A stretch of DNA of 64,000 nucleotides from Rhizobium rhizogenes (GTDB lineage: Bacteria; Pseudomonadota; Alphaproteobacteria; Rhizobiales; Rhizobiaceae): NCBI RefSeq assembly GCF_002005205.3, contig NZ_CP019701.2, positions 1,178,001-1,242,000 of the forward strand, in the 5' to 3' direction. Made by a program: the position numbers and the translations under genes. Positions 1-9,118 of the stretch are shown here, piece after piece. Below the pieces are notes generated by a model. It was not told where the DNA came from. It ran no database searches and worked only from the letters and a program-made list of their open reading frames with translations. Each line of letters begins with the position of its first letter. Positions within the stretch are counted from its first letter, which is position 1.

Positions 1-970
1 CCTGCAGGCTATCGCCTGCCGCAACGCGGCGCGGCGCGCTTTCACCATTGACGATGGACATGTCGAGATCGCTACTGCCGGAGACGACGATCGCATCCAC
101 GGCCACACGATCACCTGCCGCAATCGCAATCGACATTCCGGGTTGGACATCGGCAAGCTGGCGGTATTCCCGCGTTCCATCCTCACCGATGACGGTCGCG
201 CCGCGCGGCGAAAGCCGGGCCAATCCGGCAATGGCCGAGCGCGCCTTGTCGCGCATGATATGGTCCAGCGTGCGGCCGATCAGCAGGAAGAACAGCAGCG
301 ATACGGTCGCGTCGAACCAGGCATGTTCACCGTGATGGATCGTTTCCCACAGCGAAACGGCATAAGAGAGCGTGATGGCAAGCGCGATCGGCACATCCAT
401 GTTGGTGCGGCCGTGTTTCAGCGCGTTCCAGGCAGATTGATAGAAGAAGCGCCCGCCATAGATCAGCGCCGGCGCGGCAATCATCGCCGAAATCCAGTGG
501 AACATGTCGCGCGTCGCCGCATCCGCCCCCGACCAGACGGAGACGGACAGAAGCATGATATTGGCGGAGGCAAAACCGCACAGCGCCACCGCCCTGATCA
601 GCTGCGAGCGCAACGCGTCGGAAGCATCCTGCCCGCTGGCGAAAAGATGAGTGCGGTATCCCGTCGACAGAATTGCACGGGCAATCTCGGCGGGATCGGT
701 CCTGACGCCATTGACCTCTTCCCTCCAGACAACCGCGACACGTTTGGACGACAGGTTCACCCGTGCCCGTTCCACCTGTGGCAAACGGTTAAGCGCAGTC
801 TCGATGGTTGTGATGCAGGCGCCGCAATAAACATCCGGCACGCTGAGATCGGTCTGACGCAGCCCCTGCCCCAGATCGCGGCTCGCCAGCAGCAATTCCT
901 CCGACGATGGTGGATTGACCGGCTCGCCGAGTTGAAGCGAGCCTTCCGTTCCCGGTGCGCAGCAGCTCAT
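1..970 (-). CDS. fixI: FixI, copper-transporting P-type ATPase (N-terminal 323 residues; cut by window edge)
   Basis: FixI (CcoI) is an inner-membrane P1B-type ATPase that supplies copper for maturation of the cbb3 oxidase. Only the N-terminal 323 codons are in the window. Visible are a Cys-rich start (Cys3, Cys4), a heavy-metal-associated domain with the metal-binding core CGAC at residues 49-52, several hydrophobic segments from about 125 to 235, and the actuator domain with NGES at about 308-311 in place of the usual TGES. The ATG at 970 overlaps the fixH stop by four bases, which fixes the start and shows translational coupling. The ATP-binding and P domains, and fixS if present, lie outside. 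Identification rests on these motifs and the fixGHI order. Confidence 0.93.
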   Translation of the reverse strand, partial: MSCCAPGTEGSLQLGEPVNPPSSEELLLASRDLGQGLRQTDLSVPDVYCGACITTIETALNRLPQVERARVNLSSKRVAVVWREEVNGVRTDPAEIARAILSTGYRTHLFASGQDASDALRSQLIRAVALCGFASANIMLLSVSVWSGADAATRDMFHWISAMIAAPALIYGGRFFYQSAWNALKHGRTNMDVPIALAITLSYAVSLWETIHHGEHAWFDATVSLLFFLLIGRTLDHIMRDKARSAIAGLARLSPRGATVIGEDGTREYRQLADVQPGMSIAIAAGDRVAVDAIVVSGSSDLDMSIVNGESAPRRVAAGDSLQ

Positions 971-1467
971 TGACGTCCCCTGATAACGGCAATCCGCGTG
1001 CCCTCATGCACGATGATCCGGCCGTCCTTGACAGCGGTAACCTCGACGATCCATTGCCCCGGTAGCATGTCATGTGCGCCGGTAAAGACGCCGGTGGTGG
1101 CCGGGGTCAGTTCCATGTCGAAATTCTGGCTTTCACCCACAGGCCGGCGAAAATGCGCCGTCACCGTGTCCGTATCGATCGGGCCTTTATCCGGATGGAA
1201 AACCTCGTAACGCACGGTCTTCTCATCCACCACGAGCCTGCCCTTGATGCCGGTTGCAGCCCGTGCCTTGGCGGCTTCCGCCTTCGCGTTGAACTGCTGG
1301 CTGGCGACATAGGTGTTGGGTACGACGAGCCCGCTCCAGCTGTGGACCGCATTCCAGGCCATGATCATGTTGACGGTGATGATGGTGCCGAAGAACAGCA
1401 CCATGACGCCGAGCATGTGCCAGCCGGTGAAAACGAAGCCGGATGTCTGGCGATTGTTGACTGTCAT
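967..1467 (-). CDS. fixH: FixH, cbb3 oxidase assembly protein
   Basis: FixH is a small inner-membrane protein needed, together with FixG, FixI and FixS, for assembly of the cbb3 cytochrome oxidase. The 166-residue product has one strong membrane helix at about residues 15-40 followed by a periplasmic domain; the segment with GWHML before the helix is typical of the family. The gene overlaps fixG by four bases upstream and fixI by four bases downstream, so the three are translated as a unit. Its exact biochemical role is not established in the family. Confidence 0.92.
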   Translation of the reverse strand: MTVNNRQTSGFVFTGWHMLGVMVLFFGTIITVNMIMAWNAVHSWSGLVVPNTYVASQQFNAKAEAAKARAATGIKGRLVVDEKTVRYEVFHPDKGPIDTDTVTAHFRRPVGESQNFDMELTPATTGVFTGAHDMLPGQWIVEVTAVKDGRIIVHEGTRIAVIRGRQ

Positions 1468-3047
1468 TTTTTCACTCCCGGAGCATTGAAGACCGCATCG
1501 TAGCGGGCCGTTTCGTGGCCGGCCGTATCGCTGACGATGAATTCGAAGTTTTCCGCCGCCCGCGCAATATCCTTGCCCGGCAGGGTGACGAAGACCTTCA
1601 GCGTCGTCGCCTCATCCGGCTCCACCGTCACCTCGAAGGCGCGCGCGGCCGTATCCGGCATGCCGTTTATCTTCATCACCGCATTGGGAAGGCCTTCTAT
1701 CGTCAGGCTCATCACGCGCGGTTGCGGCACCATGTTGAGAATGCGCACGGTATAGCCGTTACGGATCGAACCGTTCGATTCCAGCACATATTGCGGATTG
1801 CGGTCATGCAGGACATTGAGCGCCAGCCGCTCGCGCGTCACCAGCGCAAACAGCATGCCGATGCCAACGGCAGCCCAGATGGCGGTATAAAGCAGCGTGC
1901 GCGGCCGGAAGATGATGCGCCAGTTGAAGTGGCGGACGCGCTTGCTGAAGCTGCCGTCCTCCTCACGCACATTGGCGGGGCGGATCGCGTAGTCGCCATT
2001 GCCGGTCGCCAGCGCCATGTTGGACTGATATTCGGACAGCGTCGCATAGGCGATCAGCCCGCGCGGCTTGCCGATCTTGTCCATCACCCCGTCACAGGCA
2101 TCGATGCAGAGCGCACAGGTGATGCATTCCAGCTGCTGCCCGTCCCTGATGTCGATGCCCATGGGACAGACCGCGACACAGGCATTGCAATCGACGCAAT
2201 CGCCGATACTCTCCCCAGCTGCCGCAGCCTTCTTGGCGTGCCGCGAGCGCGGTTCACCGCGCCAGTCATTATAGGTAACGACAAGCGAATTCTCATCCAG
2301 CATCGCCGCCTGGATGCGCGGCCAGGGACACATGTAGGTGCACACCTGTTCCCGCATCAGCCCGCCGAAGACATAGGTGGTGGCGGTCAGCGTGGCGACG
2401 GTCGAGTAGGCAATCATCGGCGCCTGCCCGGTCATGAACTGCATCGCCAGCGTCGGCGCATCGGCAAAATAGAAAATCCAGGCGCCGCCGGTCAGAACGC
2501 CGATCACCAGCCAGATCGCATGTTTCAGCACCCGCTTGCGCAATTTGCCAAATGTGAAGGGCGCCGCATCCAGTTTCATGCGGGCGTTCCTGTCGCCCTC
2601 GATCGCCCGTTCGACCACCAGAAACAGGTCGACCCAGACGGTCTGCGGACAGGTGTAACCGCACCATGCACGCCCGACGGCCGATGTGACGAGAAACAGC
2701 CCCAGCCCCGCCATGACCAAAAGGCCGGCAACAAAAAAGAACTCCTGCGGCCAGATTTCGATGAAGAAGAAATAAAAGCGCCGGTTGGCGATATCGATCA
2801 ATACCGCCTGATCCGGCGCATAGGGACCGCGGTCCCAGCGCAGGAAAGGCGTCAGATAATAGATGCCGAGCGTGACCAGCATCACCAGCCATTTGAACCG
2901 CCGGAACCTGCCTTCGGCGCGCTTCGGAAAAATCTTCTTGCGCGCTTCGTAAAGCGGTTTGCGCGTTTTTGCGGAATTGACGGCTTCTGCCTCCAGCCTT
3001 TCGACGGGCTGTTGCGGGCGATCCTGTCCGGCGCGATAGATGTTCAT
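1464..3047 (-). CDS. fixG: FixG (CcoG), membrane ferredoxin-type cbb3 assembly protein
   Basis: FixG/CcoG is a polytopic membrane protein with a cytoplasmic double-cluster ferredoxin domain; family members act in copper reduction and delivery for cbb3 oxidase biogenesis. The 527-residue product has membrane segments near residues 50, 100, 180 and 215, a cluster of Cys in the central region (CVDCNACVAVCP, then CITCALCIDACD) that matches two 4Fe-4S binding motifs, another helix near 385 and an immunoglobulin-like C-terminal domain. Length fits the family. It is the first gene of fixGHI and has a FixK-type box 56 bp upstream of its start. Confidence 0.95.
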   Translation of the reverse strand: MNIYRAGQDRPQQPVERLEAEAVNSAKTRKPLYEARKKIFPKRAEGRFRRFKWLVMLVTLGIYYLTPFLRWDRGPYAPDQAVLIDIANRRFYFFFIEIWPQEFFFVAGLLVMAGLGLFLVTSAVGRAWCGYTCPQTVWVDLFLVVERAIEGDRNARMKLDAAPFTFGKLRKRVLKHAIWLVIGVLTGGAWIFYFADAPTLAMQFMTGQAPMIAYSTVATLTATTYVFGGLMREQVCTYMCPWPRIQAAMLDENSLVVTYNDWRGEPRSRHAKKAAAAGESIGDCVDCNACVAVCPMGIDIRDGQQLECITCALCIDACDGVMDKIGKPRGLIAYATLSEYQSNMALATGNGDYAIRPANVREEDGSFSKRVRHFNWRIIFRPRTLLYTAIWAAVGIGMLFALVTRERLALNVLHDRNPQYVLESNGSIRNGYTVRILNMVPQPRVMSLTIEGLPNAVMKINGMPDTAARAFEVTVEPDEATTLKVFVTLPGKDIARAAENFEFIVSDTAGHETARYDAVFNAPGVKK

Positions 3048-3102
3048 GATAGGAGTCCATTTTTATCTCCTTGCTTTCTCCCATCTCCCCGGTGAAACAT
3101 CC

Positions 3103-3116
3103 TTGACTTACATCAA
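3103..3116. promoter_or_regulatory. FixK/FNR-type box between fixG and a divergent gene
   Basis: The 14-bp sequence TTGACTTACATCAA matches the TTGA-N6-TCAA anaerobox recognised by FixK/FNR-family regulators. It lies about 56 bp upstream of the fixG start and about 52 bp upstream of the SRPBCC gene start on the other strand, so it could activate either or both. The site is seen in the sequence; the regulator is inferred from how fix operons are controlled in rhizobia. Confidence 0.8.
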
Positions 3117-3167
3117 GTGACGACAAAGTGGCGCAGCCGGAGCCATGCGCCGCAGAGGGAGGACGAG

Positions 3168-3572
3168 ATGCCTGTCATGCAGTCGAGAATCATTCACCTG
3201 TCAGTCGAAAAGCCGTGGGCACAGGTCTATGGTTTCGCCGCCGACCCTAAGAACATGCCGCGCTGGGCGGCAGGTCTGGGCGGCGGGCTGAAGCCGGATG
3301 GCAACGACTGGATCGCCGATGGCGGGCCGCTTGGCGAGGTGCGGGTGAATTTTGCCCCGGCCAACGAATTCGGCGTCATAGATCATGTCGTTACATTGCC
3401 TGATGGGCTGAAGGTCTATAACGCGCTTCGGGTAACGCCGAATGGCAGCGGCGCGGAAGTGAGCTTCACACTGCTTCGGCTTGACGGCATGACGGACGAG
3501 GATTTCGAGCAGGACGCGAGCGCGATCACGGCCGATCTCGAAACGCTGAAATCGCTGCTTGAAGCGGATTGA
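3168..3572 (+). CDS. SRPBCC family protein
   Basis: A 134-residue protein of the START/Bet v 1-like SRPBCC fold, a family of small ligand-binding proteins with varied and often unknown ligands. It opens with the strand-helix pattern of the family and has the typical PKNMPRWAAG segment near residue 25. I chose the ATG at 3168, preceded by GGGAGGACG, over an upstream in-frame ATG at 3117 that has no ribosome binding site and overlaps the anaerobox. It is first of a three-gene plus-strand cassette lying between fixG and fixP and may share the FixK box. Function unknown. Confidence 0.85.
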   Translation: MPVMQSRIIHLSVEKPWAQVYGFAADPKNMPRWAAGLGGGLKPDGNDWIADGGPLGEVRVNFAPANEFGVIDHVVTLPDGLKVYNALRVTPNGSGAEVSFTLLRLDGMTDEDFEQDASAITADLETLKSLLEAD

Positions 3573-3583
3573 TGGAGTAAGTG

Positions 3584-3940
3584 ATGACAGAAAATGCCAA
3601 TGACCGGCGCATCGACTATGTCGAATTCAACGTCGCCGACATCGAACGCAGCAAGGAATTTTACGGCGGCGCATTCGGCTGGACCTTCAAGGATTACGGT
3701 CCGCAGTATTGCGAGTTTTCCGACGGCCGCCTGACGGGCGGCTTCACCACCACCGCGCCGGTTTCGGCCAGGGGCGGACCGCTCGTCATTCTCTACGCCG
3801 CCGATATCGAGGACGTGCAGCGGCGCGTCGAAGCCGCCGGCGGCCAGATCAGCGTCGCGATCTTCGCCTTTCCCGGCGGCCGGCGTTTCCATTTCACCGA
3901 TCCGGACGGATACGAACTGGCCGTCTGGTCGACAAACTGA
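3584..3940 (+). CDS. VOC (glyoxalase/dioxygenase fold) family protein
   Basis: A 118-residue single-domain VOC protein. It has the family pattern of two beta-alpha-beta-beta-beta modules, with IDYVEFNVADIERSKEFY at the start of module one and FHFTDPDGYELAVW at the end of module two. It belongs to the group close to glyoxalase/bleomycin-resistance-like proteins of unknown substrate. ATG at 3584 is preceded by GGAG; a GTG just before it at 3581 is also possible. It sits 11 bases after the SRPBCC gene and 16 bases before another VOC gene, so the three are probably one transcript. Confidence 0.88.
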   Translation: MTENANDRRIDYVEFNVADIERSKEFYGGAFGWTFKDYGPQYCEFSDGRLTGGFTTTAPVSARGGPLVILYAADIEDVQRRVEAAGGQISVAIFAFPGGRRFHFTDPDGYELAVWSTN

Positions 3941-3956
3941 TCGGCAGGAGCCCGCC

Positions 3957-4403
3957 ATGACTTTGACAACACCGCCTTTTTCGTTGGTCGGTATCGATCA
4001 TATCGTATTCATCGTCGACGACATGACGCGGGCGCTCGATTTTTACAGGAACGTGCTGGGGTGCAGGGATGGTTACTCTTACCCTGCTCTCGGGATGGAA
4101 CAAGTCTGGTGCGGCAATGCCCTGATCGTGCTGTGGGATGTCACGCACCCCGGTGGTACAAAGGCCGCTCCGCCCGTCGCCGGAGGTCGTAATGTCGATC
4201 ACATCTGCATAGCGACCGGTCCCCTGAACCATGATGCGCTTCGCGCCCATCTGGCGAAATTTAACGTCACGATAGAACAGGAAGCCTTTCACGGCGGCGC
4301 GAGAGGGATGGGACATTCGTTCTATTTCCGTGATCCCTTCGGCAACAAGATCGAGTTGAAGGGACCGGCCGAATATCCGGATGGAAGGGCGGAAAACGCC
4401 TGA
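3957..4403 (+). CDS. VOC family protein, second copy
   Basis: A 148-residue VOC-fold protein, different enough from its upstream neighbour to be an old paralogue. Likely metal ligands are visible: His in IDHIVFIVDD (residue 14), His in VDHICIA in the second half, and Glu in the final NKIELKG strand. Substrate unknown; relatives include dioxygenases, glyoxalases and antibiotic-resistance proteins. AGGAG precedes the ATG. A bidirectional terminator follows 11 bases after the stop. Confidence 0.88.
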   Translation: MTLTTPPFSLVGIDHIVFIVDDMTRALDFYRNVLGCRDGYSYPALGMEQVWCGNALIVLWDVTHPGGTKAAPPVAGGRNVDHICIATGPLNHDALRAHLAKFNVTIEQEAFHGGARGMGHSFYFRDPFGNKIELKGPAEYPDGRAENA

Positions 4404-4413
4404 TCTGAACAAT

Positions 4414-4443
4414 AAAAAAGGGCGCCTCCCGGCGCCCTTTTTT
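4414..4443. terminator. Bidirectional rho-independent terminator between VOC gene and fixP
   Basis: A perfect 7-bp stem GGGCGCC / GGCGCCC with loop TCCC is flanked by six A on the left and six T on the right, so it works in both directions. It separates the convergent VOC gene and fixP. Confidence 0.93.
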
Positions 4444-4457
4444 ACATTCTACTTGCC

Positions 4458-5321
4458 TCATTCGCCCCCACCAAGCGAATGCACGAAGATCGCCAGCTGC
4501 TTGACGGTCGTGTCACCGAGACGCTCACCCCAGGCGGGCATGACGCCGTGCTTCGGCGAACGGATCTGCGAGACGATGCCTTCCTCCCCATGCGACTTCA
4601 GCCAGATCGCGTCGGCCAGATTGGGCGCGCCGAATTCGCGATTGCCCTTGGCGTCTTCCCCGTGGCACGAGGCGCAATTGTCGGCAAAGAGCTGCTTGCC
4701 GGGTTCCACCAGCGCCGGGTTGGAAGGCGTGCCGGTAAGGCTGACGACATAGGCGGCGACCTCGCGGATTTCGCCCGACTGGAGGATGTCGCCGAAGGCC
4801 GGCATTTCCGAAGCGCGCGTATCAGGATCATCGGCAAAACGGATGCCGTGCTTCACCGTCGTGTAGATATCGTCGGCACTGCCGCCCCACATCCAGTCAT
4901 CGTCATTGAGGTTGGGATAACCCTGCCCGCCTTCCGCGCCCGAACCGTGACACTGAATGCAATTGACCTTGAAAGCCGCTGCACCGCCGGAAAGGGCAAA
5001 CTGCATCAGGGTCGGGTCCGCCTGGATTTCGGCAAGCGAGGAATTGGCGATCCTGTCGACATAGACGCTCTGCGCCTGTTTCGCATCGGCGATTTCGGTG
5101 GCGATTTCGCCGCGGCTGCTCCAGCCGAGCAAGCCTTTTGTTGCGCCTGATATCAGCGGGTAAGCCGGATAGGCGATGGTATAACCGATGGCCCAGAGGA
5201 TCGTGAAATAAAAGGTCCAGACCCACCAGCGGGGCATGGGATTGTTCAGCTCTCGGATACCGTCCCATTCGTGGCCGGTGGTTTCGACGCCGCTGATGTC
5301 ATCAATGTGTTTTTCGGACAT
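4458..5321 (-). CDS. fixP: FixP (CcoP), di-heme c subunit of cbb3 oxidase
   Basis: FixP is the membrane-anchored di-heme cytochrome c subunit that passes electrons to FixO and FixN. The 287-residue product has an N-terminal membrane helix at about residues 32-52 and two heme c motifs, CIQCH at 121-125 and CASCH at 216-220, each followed by a conserved Met-containing segment (SEMPAFG and GVMPAWG). Length and order are normal for the family. It starts three bases after the fixQ stop and ends fixNOQP; a shared terminator follows. Confidence 0.97.
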   Translation of the reverse strand: MSEKHIDDISGVETTGHEWDGIRELNNPMPRWWVWTFYFTILWAIGYTIAYPAYPLISGATKGLLGWSSRGEIATEIADAKQAQSVYVDRIANSSLAEIQADPTLMQFALSGGAAAFKVNCIQCHGSGAEGGQGYPNLNDDDWMWGGSADDIYTTVKHGIRFADDPDTRASEMPAFGDILQSGEIREVAAYVVSLTGTPSNPALVEPGKQLFADNCASCHGEDAKGNREFGAPNLADAIWLKSHGEEGIVSQIRSPKHGVMPAWGERLGDTTVKQLAIFVHSLGGGE

Positions 5322-5324
5322 ATC

Positions 5325-5477
5325 CTAGTCCTCCTTGAGCGGAATGCTGGCGGCATCGTCCGCGGCCTTCTTGGAGCCGGGGCGAAGGGTAAAAACGACG
5401 ACGCCGGCGAAGAACAGGGTCATGGCAAGCAGGCCCCAGCTGTCGGCGAAGTGGCGCATGGCCGTGTAGGTTTCCAT
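5325..5477 (-). CDS. fixQ: FixQ (CcoQ), small cbb3 oxidase subunit
   Basis: A 50-residue single-helix membrane protein beginning METYTAMRHFADSWG, with a hydrophobic segment at about residues 13-31 and a charged tail. It occupies the fixQ position between fixO and fixP. CcoQ proteins stabilise the oxidase complex. The start is preceded by GGAGGCGAAACG. Confidence 0.95.
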   Translation of the reverse strand: METYTAMRHFADSWGLLAMTLFFAGVVVFTLRPGSKKAADDAASIPLKED

Positions 5478-5489
5478 CGTTTCGCCTCC

Positions 5490-6221
5490 TCACCGGTATC
5501 CGGCGGCATCGTCGTAGGTCGAGAAATCGACCAGCGTGCCGAGCATCTGCAGATAGGCGACCAGAGCATCCATTTCGGTAAGCTTGGCCGGATCGCCGTC
5601 GAAATCGCCGACCTTCGCCTTCGGGTAACGCGCCAGAAGTTCCGACGAATCCGCATTCGGATCGGCCTGGGCGGCCAGATCGGCTGCGGACTTCTCGATC
5701 ATCTCATCGCTATAGGGAACGCCGACGGCGCGGTTGGCCTTCAGCTCCATCGAGATATCGGTGATCTTCAGCGGCGTCGTCTTGAGGAACGCGTAAGACG
5801 GCATGATCGATTCCGGCACCACGGAGCGCGGATCGGCCAGATGCTGCACGTGCCATTCGTTCGAATAACGATCGCCGACGCGCGCGAGGTCCGGCCCCGT
5901 GCGCTTGGAACCCCACTGGAACGGATGGTCGTACATGGATTCCGCCGCCAGGCTGTAATGCCCGTAACGTTCCACCTCGTCGCGGAACGGCCGGATCATC
6001 TGGCTGTGGCAGACGTAACATCCCTCGCGGATGTAGATGTTGCGCCCGGCCAGTTCCAGCGGCGTGTAGGGCCGCATGCCCTCCACCTTCTCGATGGTGT
6101 TTTCGAGATAAAAGAGCGGTGCGATTTCCACGATACCGCCGATGGAGACGACCAGCAGGGAGCCGACCAGCAGCAGCGTGGCGTTGCGTTCGATGACGCC
6201 GTGTTTGTCAAGTATGGACAT
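5490..6221 (-). CDS. fixO: FixO (CcoO), mono-heme c subunit of cbb3 oxidase
   Basis: FixO is the membrane-bound mono-heme cytochrome c subunit of the cbb3 oxidase. The 243-residue product has a membrane anchor at about residues 14-35 and the heme c motif CYVCH at 68-72, followed by [10 protein letters not shown], a signature of CcoO. It starts 10 bases after fixN behind AAGGAGAGG. Length is normal. Confidence 0.97.
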   Translation of the reverse strand: MSILDKHGVIERNATLLLVGSLLVVSIGGIVEIAPLFYLENTIEKVEGMRPYTPLELAGRNIYIREGCYVCHSQMIRPFRDEVERYGHYSLAAESMYDHPFQWGSKRTGPDLARVGDRYSNEWHVQHLADPRSVVPESIMPSYAFLKTTPLKITDISMELKANRAVGVPYSDEMIEKSAADLAAQADPNADSSELLARYPKAKVGDFDGDPAKLTEMDALVAYLQMLGTLVDFSTYDDAAGYR

Positions 6222-6231
6222 CGGCCTCTCC

Positions 6232-7854
6232 TTATTCAGCGGGCTGCAGCGAAGGAGCCGCGTCCTTGCGGGCGCCCTCCTCGCGTTGATGACCGAGGAT
6301 GGTCATCGTGACGTTGTAGGCCATGATCAGCGCGCCGCTGAGGAACATCAGGCCACCCAGTGCACGCATCACGTAATAGGGGAACAAAGCTGCGACCGAT
6401 TCCGCGAAGGAATAGACGAGGAAGCCTTGGGCATCATATTCGCGCCACATCAGAGCCTGCTGGATGCCGGCCACCCACATGACGGCGGCGTAAACGACGA
6501 TGCCGAGCGTGGCGAGCCAGAAGTGCCAATTGACCAGTTGCAGGCTGTAGAGACGGTCCCTGCCCCAGAGTTTCGGCGTCAGGTAATAGATCGCGCCGAA
6601 GGTGATCATGCCGTTCCAGCCAAGCGCGCCGGAATGAACGTGGCCGATGGTCCAGTCGGTATAGTGGCTGAGCGAGTTGACGGCCTTGATCGACATCATC
6701 GGACCTTCGAAGGTCGCCATGCCGTAGAAGGCCACCGCCATTACCATCATGCGCACGACGGGATCGGTGCGGATCTTGTCCCATGCGCCCGAAAGCGTCA
6801 TCAGGCCGTTGATCATGCCGCCCCACGACGGCATCCACAGCATGACCGAGAACACCATGCCGAGCGTCTGCGCCCAGTCGGGCAGCGCGGTATAGTGCAG
6901 ATGGTGCGGACCAGCCCAGATATACATGAAGATCAGCGCCCAGAAGTGGATGATCGACAGGCGATAGGAATAGACCGGGCGATTCACCTGCTTCGGAATG
7001 AAATAATACATCATGCCGAGGAAGCCGGCCGTCAGGAAGAAGCCGACGGCGTTATGGCCGTACCACCATTGCGTCAGCGCATCCTGCACGCCGGAGAACG
7101 CCGAATAGCTCTTGACGCCCAGGAACGACACGGGCACCGCCAGATTATTGACGATGTGCAACATGGCGATGGTGACGATGAAGCCGAGATAGAACCAGTT
7201 CGCCACATAGATATGTGGCTCCTTACGCATGAAGATCGTGCCGAGGAAGGTCACGAGATAGGCGACCCAGACGATGGTCAGCCAGATATCGACATACCAT
7301 TCCGGCTCCGCATATTCGCGGCCCTGGGTGATGCCGAGCAGGTAACCGGTGGCGGCCATGATGATGAAGAGGTTATAACCCCAGAACACGAACCAGCCGA
7401 GATTGCCGCCGAACAGGCGCGCGCGACAGGTTCTCTGCACCACGTAAAAGGAAGTGGCGATCAGCGCATTTCCGCCGAAAGCGAAGATCACCGCCGAGGT
7501 GTGCAGCGGCCGCATGCGGCCGAAATTGAAATAGGGTGCGATGTTGAGGTCGGGAAAGGCAAGCTGAAGCGCCACCACGACCCCGACCAGAAAACCGACG
7601 ACACCCCAGAACACGGTGGCGATGACGCCGTATTTCACCACCTCGTCGAAATATTCCGACTTGCGGCGGGCGAGCGCGGCCGGATCGACAGGCGCGAAGG
7701 AGACACGGCGCAACAGAAGCACCGTGCTGACCAGCAGTGTAAAGAACAGCACCCACATATGGGCGGCGAAAAGACTGTCATGGGCAAAAGCTGCCCCAAG
7801 CAACGCGAGAAAGGCCCCAAGGGCCACGATCGCGGTTTCTAACGTGTAATTCAT
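6232..7854 (-). CDS. fixN: FixN (CcoN), catalytic heme-copper subunit of cbb3 oxidase
   Basis: FixN is the catalytic subunit that reduces oxygen at a heme b3-CuB centre under low oxygen. The 540-residue product is almost wholly hydrophobic with the spacing of twelve or so membrane helices, and carries family segments such as the [18 protein letters not shown] region and [20 protein letters not shown] take ATG 7854, preceded by GGGGGAAA, as the start; the frame is open further upstream, but an upstream start would cross the FixK box. It heads fixNOQP. Confidence 0.97.
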   Translation of the reverse strand: MNYTLETAIVALGAFLALLGAAFAHDSLFAAHMWVLFFTLLVSTVLLLRRVSFAPVDPAALARRKSEYFDEVVKYGVIATVFWGVVGFLVGVVVALQLAFPDLNIAPYFNFGRMRPLHTSAVIFAFGGNALIATSFYVVQRTCRARLFGGNLGWFVFWGYNLFIIMAATGYLLGITQGREYAEPEWYVDIWLTIVWVAYLVTFLGTIFMRKEPHIYVANWFYLGFIVTIAMLHIVNNLAVPVSFLGVKSYSAFSGVQDALTQWWYGHNAVGFFLTAGFLGMMYYFIPKQVNRPVYSYRLSIIHFWALIFMYIWAGPHHLHYTALPDWAQTLGMVFSVMLWMPSWGGMINGLMTLSGAWDKIRTDPVVRMMVMAVAFYGMATFEGPMMSIKAVNSLSHYTDWTIGHVHSGALGWNGMITFGAIYYLTPKLWGRDRLYSLQLVNWHFWLATLGIVVYAAVMWVAGIQQALMWREYDAQGFLVYSFAESVAALFPYYVMRALGGLMFLSGALIMAYNVTMTILGHQREEGARKDAAPSLQPAE

Positions 7855-7969
7855 TGTTGGTTTCCCCCAACGTGCAAGCCGACCGACGAAAGGCAGGTTG
7901 TGCGCCTGGGAGAGCGGAAACGCGCCTTTGCGTCGGTTGGAGCATTGCCACCGGCAGGGCAACGCCACC

Positions 7970-7983
7970 TTGATCCAGATCAA
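7970..7983. promoter_or_regulatory. FixK/FNR-type box upstream of fixN
   Basis: TTGATCCAGATCAA is a perfect dyad matching the FixK consensus TTGAT-N4-ATCAA. It lies about 116 bp upstream of the fixN start on the minus strand, so a leader of up to about 75 bases is expected. Oxygen-limited activation of fixNOQP through FixK is inferred from known rhizobial regulation. Confidence 0.9.
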
Positions 7984-8093
7984 GAAAGCAAAGCTGTCGC
8001 AGCCCCGATAAAACAGGGCGCGGCTTTATGAGGGGAATTTGCGGAAGAGCAAAAGTGCGCGGTCACGGCGAACCTGCTTTTGCAGGTGTCGCG

Positions 8094-8615
8094 TCAGCCC
8101 TTCATCTTGAGGGGCAGCCCGGCGGCGACGAAAAAGACGTCGTCGGCAATGGCCGCGATACGCTGGTGCAGCCGGCCGGCATGATCGCGGAATTCACGCG
8201 CCATGCGATTTTCAGGCACGATGCCAAGACCAACCTCATTGGAGACGAGAATCAGTTTCGCTTTTGCCGGCGCCATGGCCGCCGCCAAAACGTCGAAGGC
8301 GGCATCGATATCGGCATTTTCCATCATCAGATTGGTAAGCCACAATGTCAGGCAGTCGATGAGGATGACATTCTCCGGCCGGTCGAGGCGCGCGAGCACC
8401 GGGACTATGTCGACCGGCGCTTCATGAGTCGTCCACTCGCCGCCACGCCGCGCCTGATGATGGCCGATACGGTCACGCATCTCCTCATCCCATGGCCTGC
8501 CGGTGGCCAGATAATGCAGGCTTCCGCCGGCATTTACCGCAAGCCCTTCCGCAAAACGCGACTTGCCGGAGCGCGCGCCGCCAAGAATGAAAACGGAGCG
8601 GTTTTTATCTGTCAT
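8094..8615 (-). CDS. cobP: Adenosylcobinamide kinase / adenosylcobinamide-phosphate guanylyltransferase
   Basis: This 173-residue protein is the bifunctional CobP/CobU enzyme of late cobalamin synthesis: it phosphorylates adenosylcobinamide and then transfers GMP to it. The P-loop [12 protein letters not shown] is at residues 10-21; the [13 protein letters not shown] and [11 protein letters not shown] segments typical of the family follow. I chose ATG 8615 because family proteins start shortly before the P-loop; an upstream in-frame ATG at 8687 would add 24 atypical residues. No clear cobalamin riboswitch was found upstream. Confidence 0.93.
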   Translation of the reverse strand: MTDKNRSVFILGGARSGKSRFAEGLAVNAGGSLHYLATGRPWDEEMRDRIGHHQARRGGEWTTHEAPVDIVPVLARLDRPENVILIDCLTLWLTNLMMENADIDAAFDVLAAAMAPAKAKLILVSNEVGLGIVPENRMAREFRDHAGRLHQRIAAIADDVFFVAAGLPLKMKG

Positions 8616-9118
8616 CGGAAACCTGAATGAGGAAAATGAAACGGACCGGCGTCTTCGCGATGTCGCAAGCCAGAAACAGGCGGCCATGAAGGGAACGATT
8701 CGTAGAAAAAGGCGTCCCCCGGTTGTTCACGCCGGACTGCCGCTGATACCGGACCGGAGAGACCAAAACCTGCCTGCGGGATGCGGGACATATCAGCCTT
8801 GGCAATTCCGGATACCGGAAACACCGGTCCTCATGAAAGGCTAGGTGCGAATGGCTGTTCTGTCAATCGGCCGGGGATAGTGCCGGGAATTTACACGGAA
8901 CCGGTACGCAAAACCTTACCCGGAACCGGCAGACTTTCCGTCCGCGAAGGGATTGATAAAGCCATAGGGTTACCGGAAGGTTAGCGAAACCACGCCATGA
9001 CGAAGCTGCAACGCGGCGGCAGAATATTCGCGCGACGGGGCCGCCGCCATTGCCTTGCCATGGCCTTCAAATCAATATGCTTTCGAAGATTCGCAAACAG
9101 CAAGGTGACCTGCCCGTG
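8616..9118. other. 500-bp intergenic region upstream of cobP and of the DUF599 gene
   Basis: This divergent intergenic region holds no convincing gene. It is rich in short CCGG-centred repeats (for example CCGGAACCGG-like words near 8897 and 8928). A short plus-strand stretch near 8757-8780, GAGACCAAAACCTGCC, resembles part of a B12 box, but the other conserved parts of a cobalamin riboswitch are missing and the orientation is wrong for cobP. Confidence 0.5.

Noticed and set aside
143..973. Plus-strand open frames opposite fixI (and similar long frames opposite fixG, fixN and mgtE)
   Set aside because: They mirror the strong codon bias of real minus-strand genes, have Arg/His/Pro-rich products and lack ribosome binding sites; the minus-strand products match known families.
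8616..9118. Cobalamin riboswitch upstream of cobP
   Set aside because: Only a short B12-box-like word is seen, on the wrong strand for cobP, and the other conserved cores of the riboswitch are missing.
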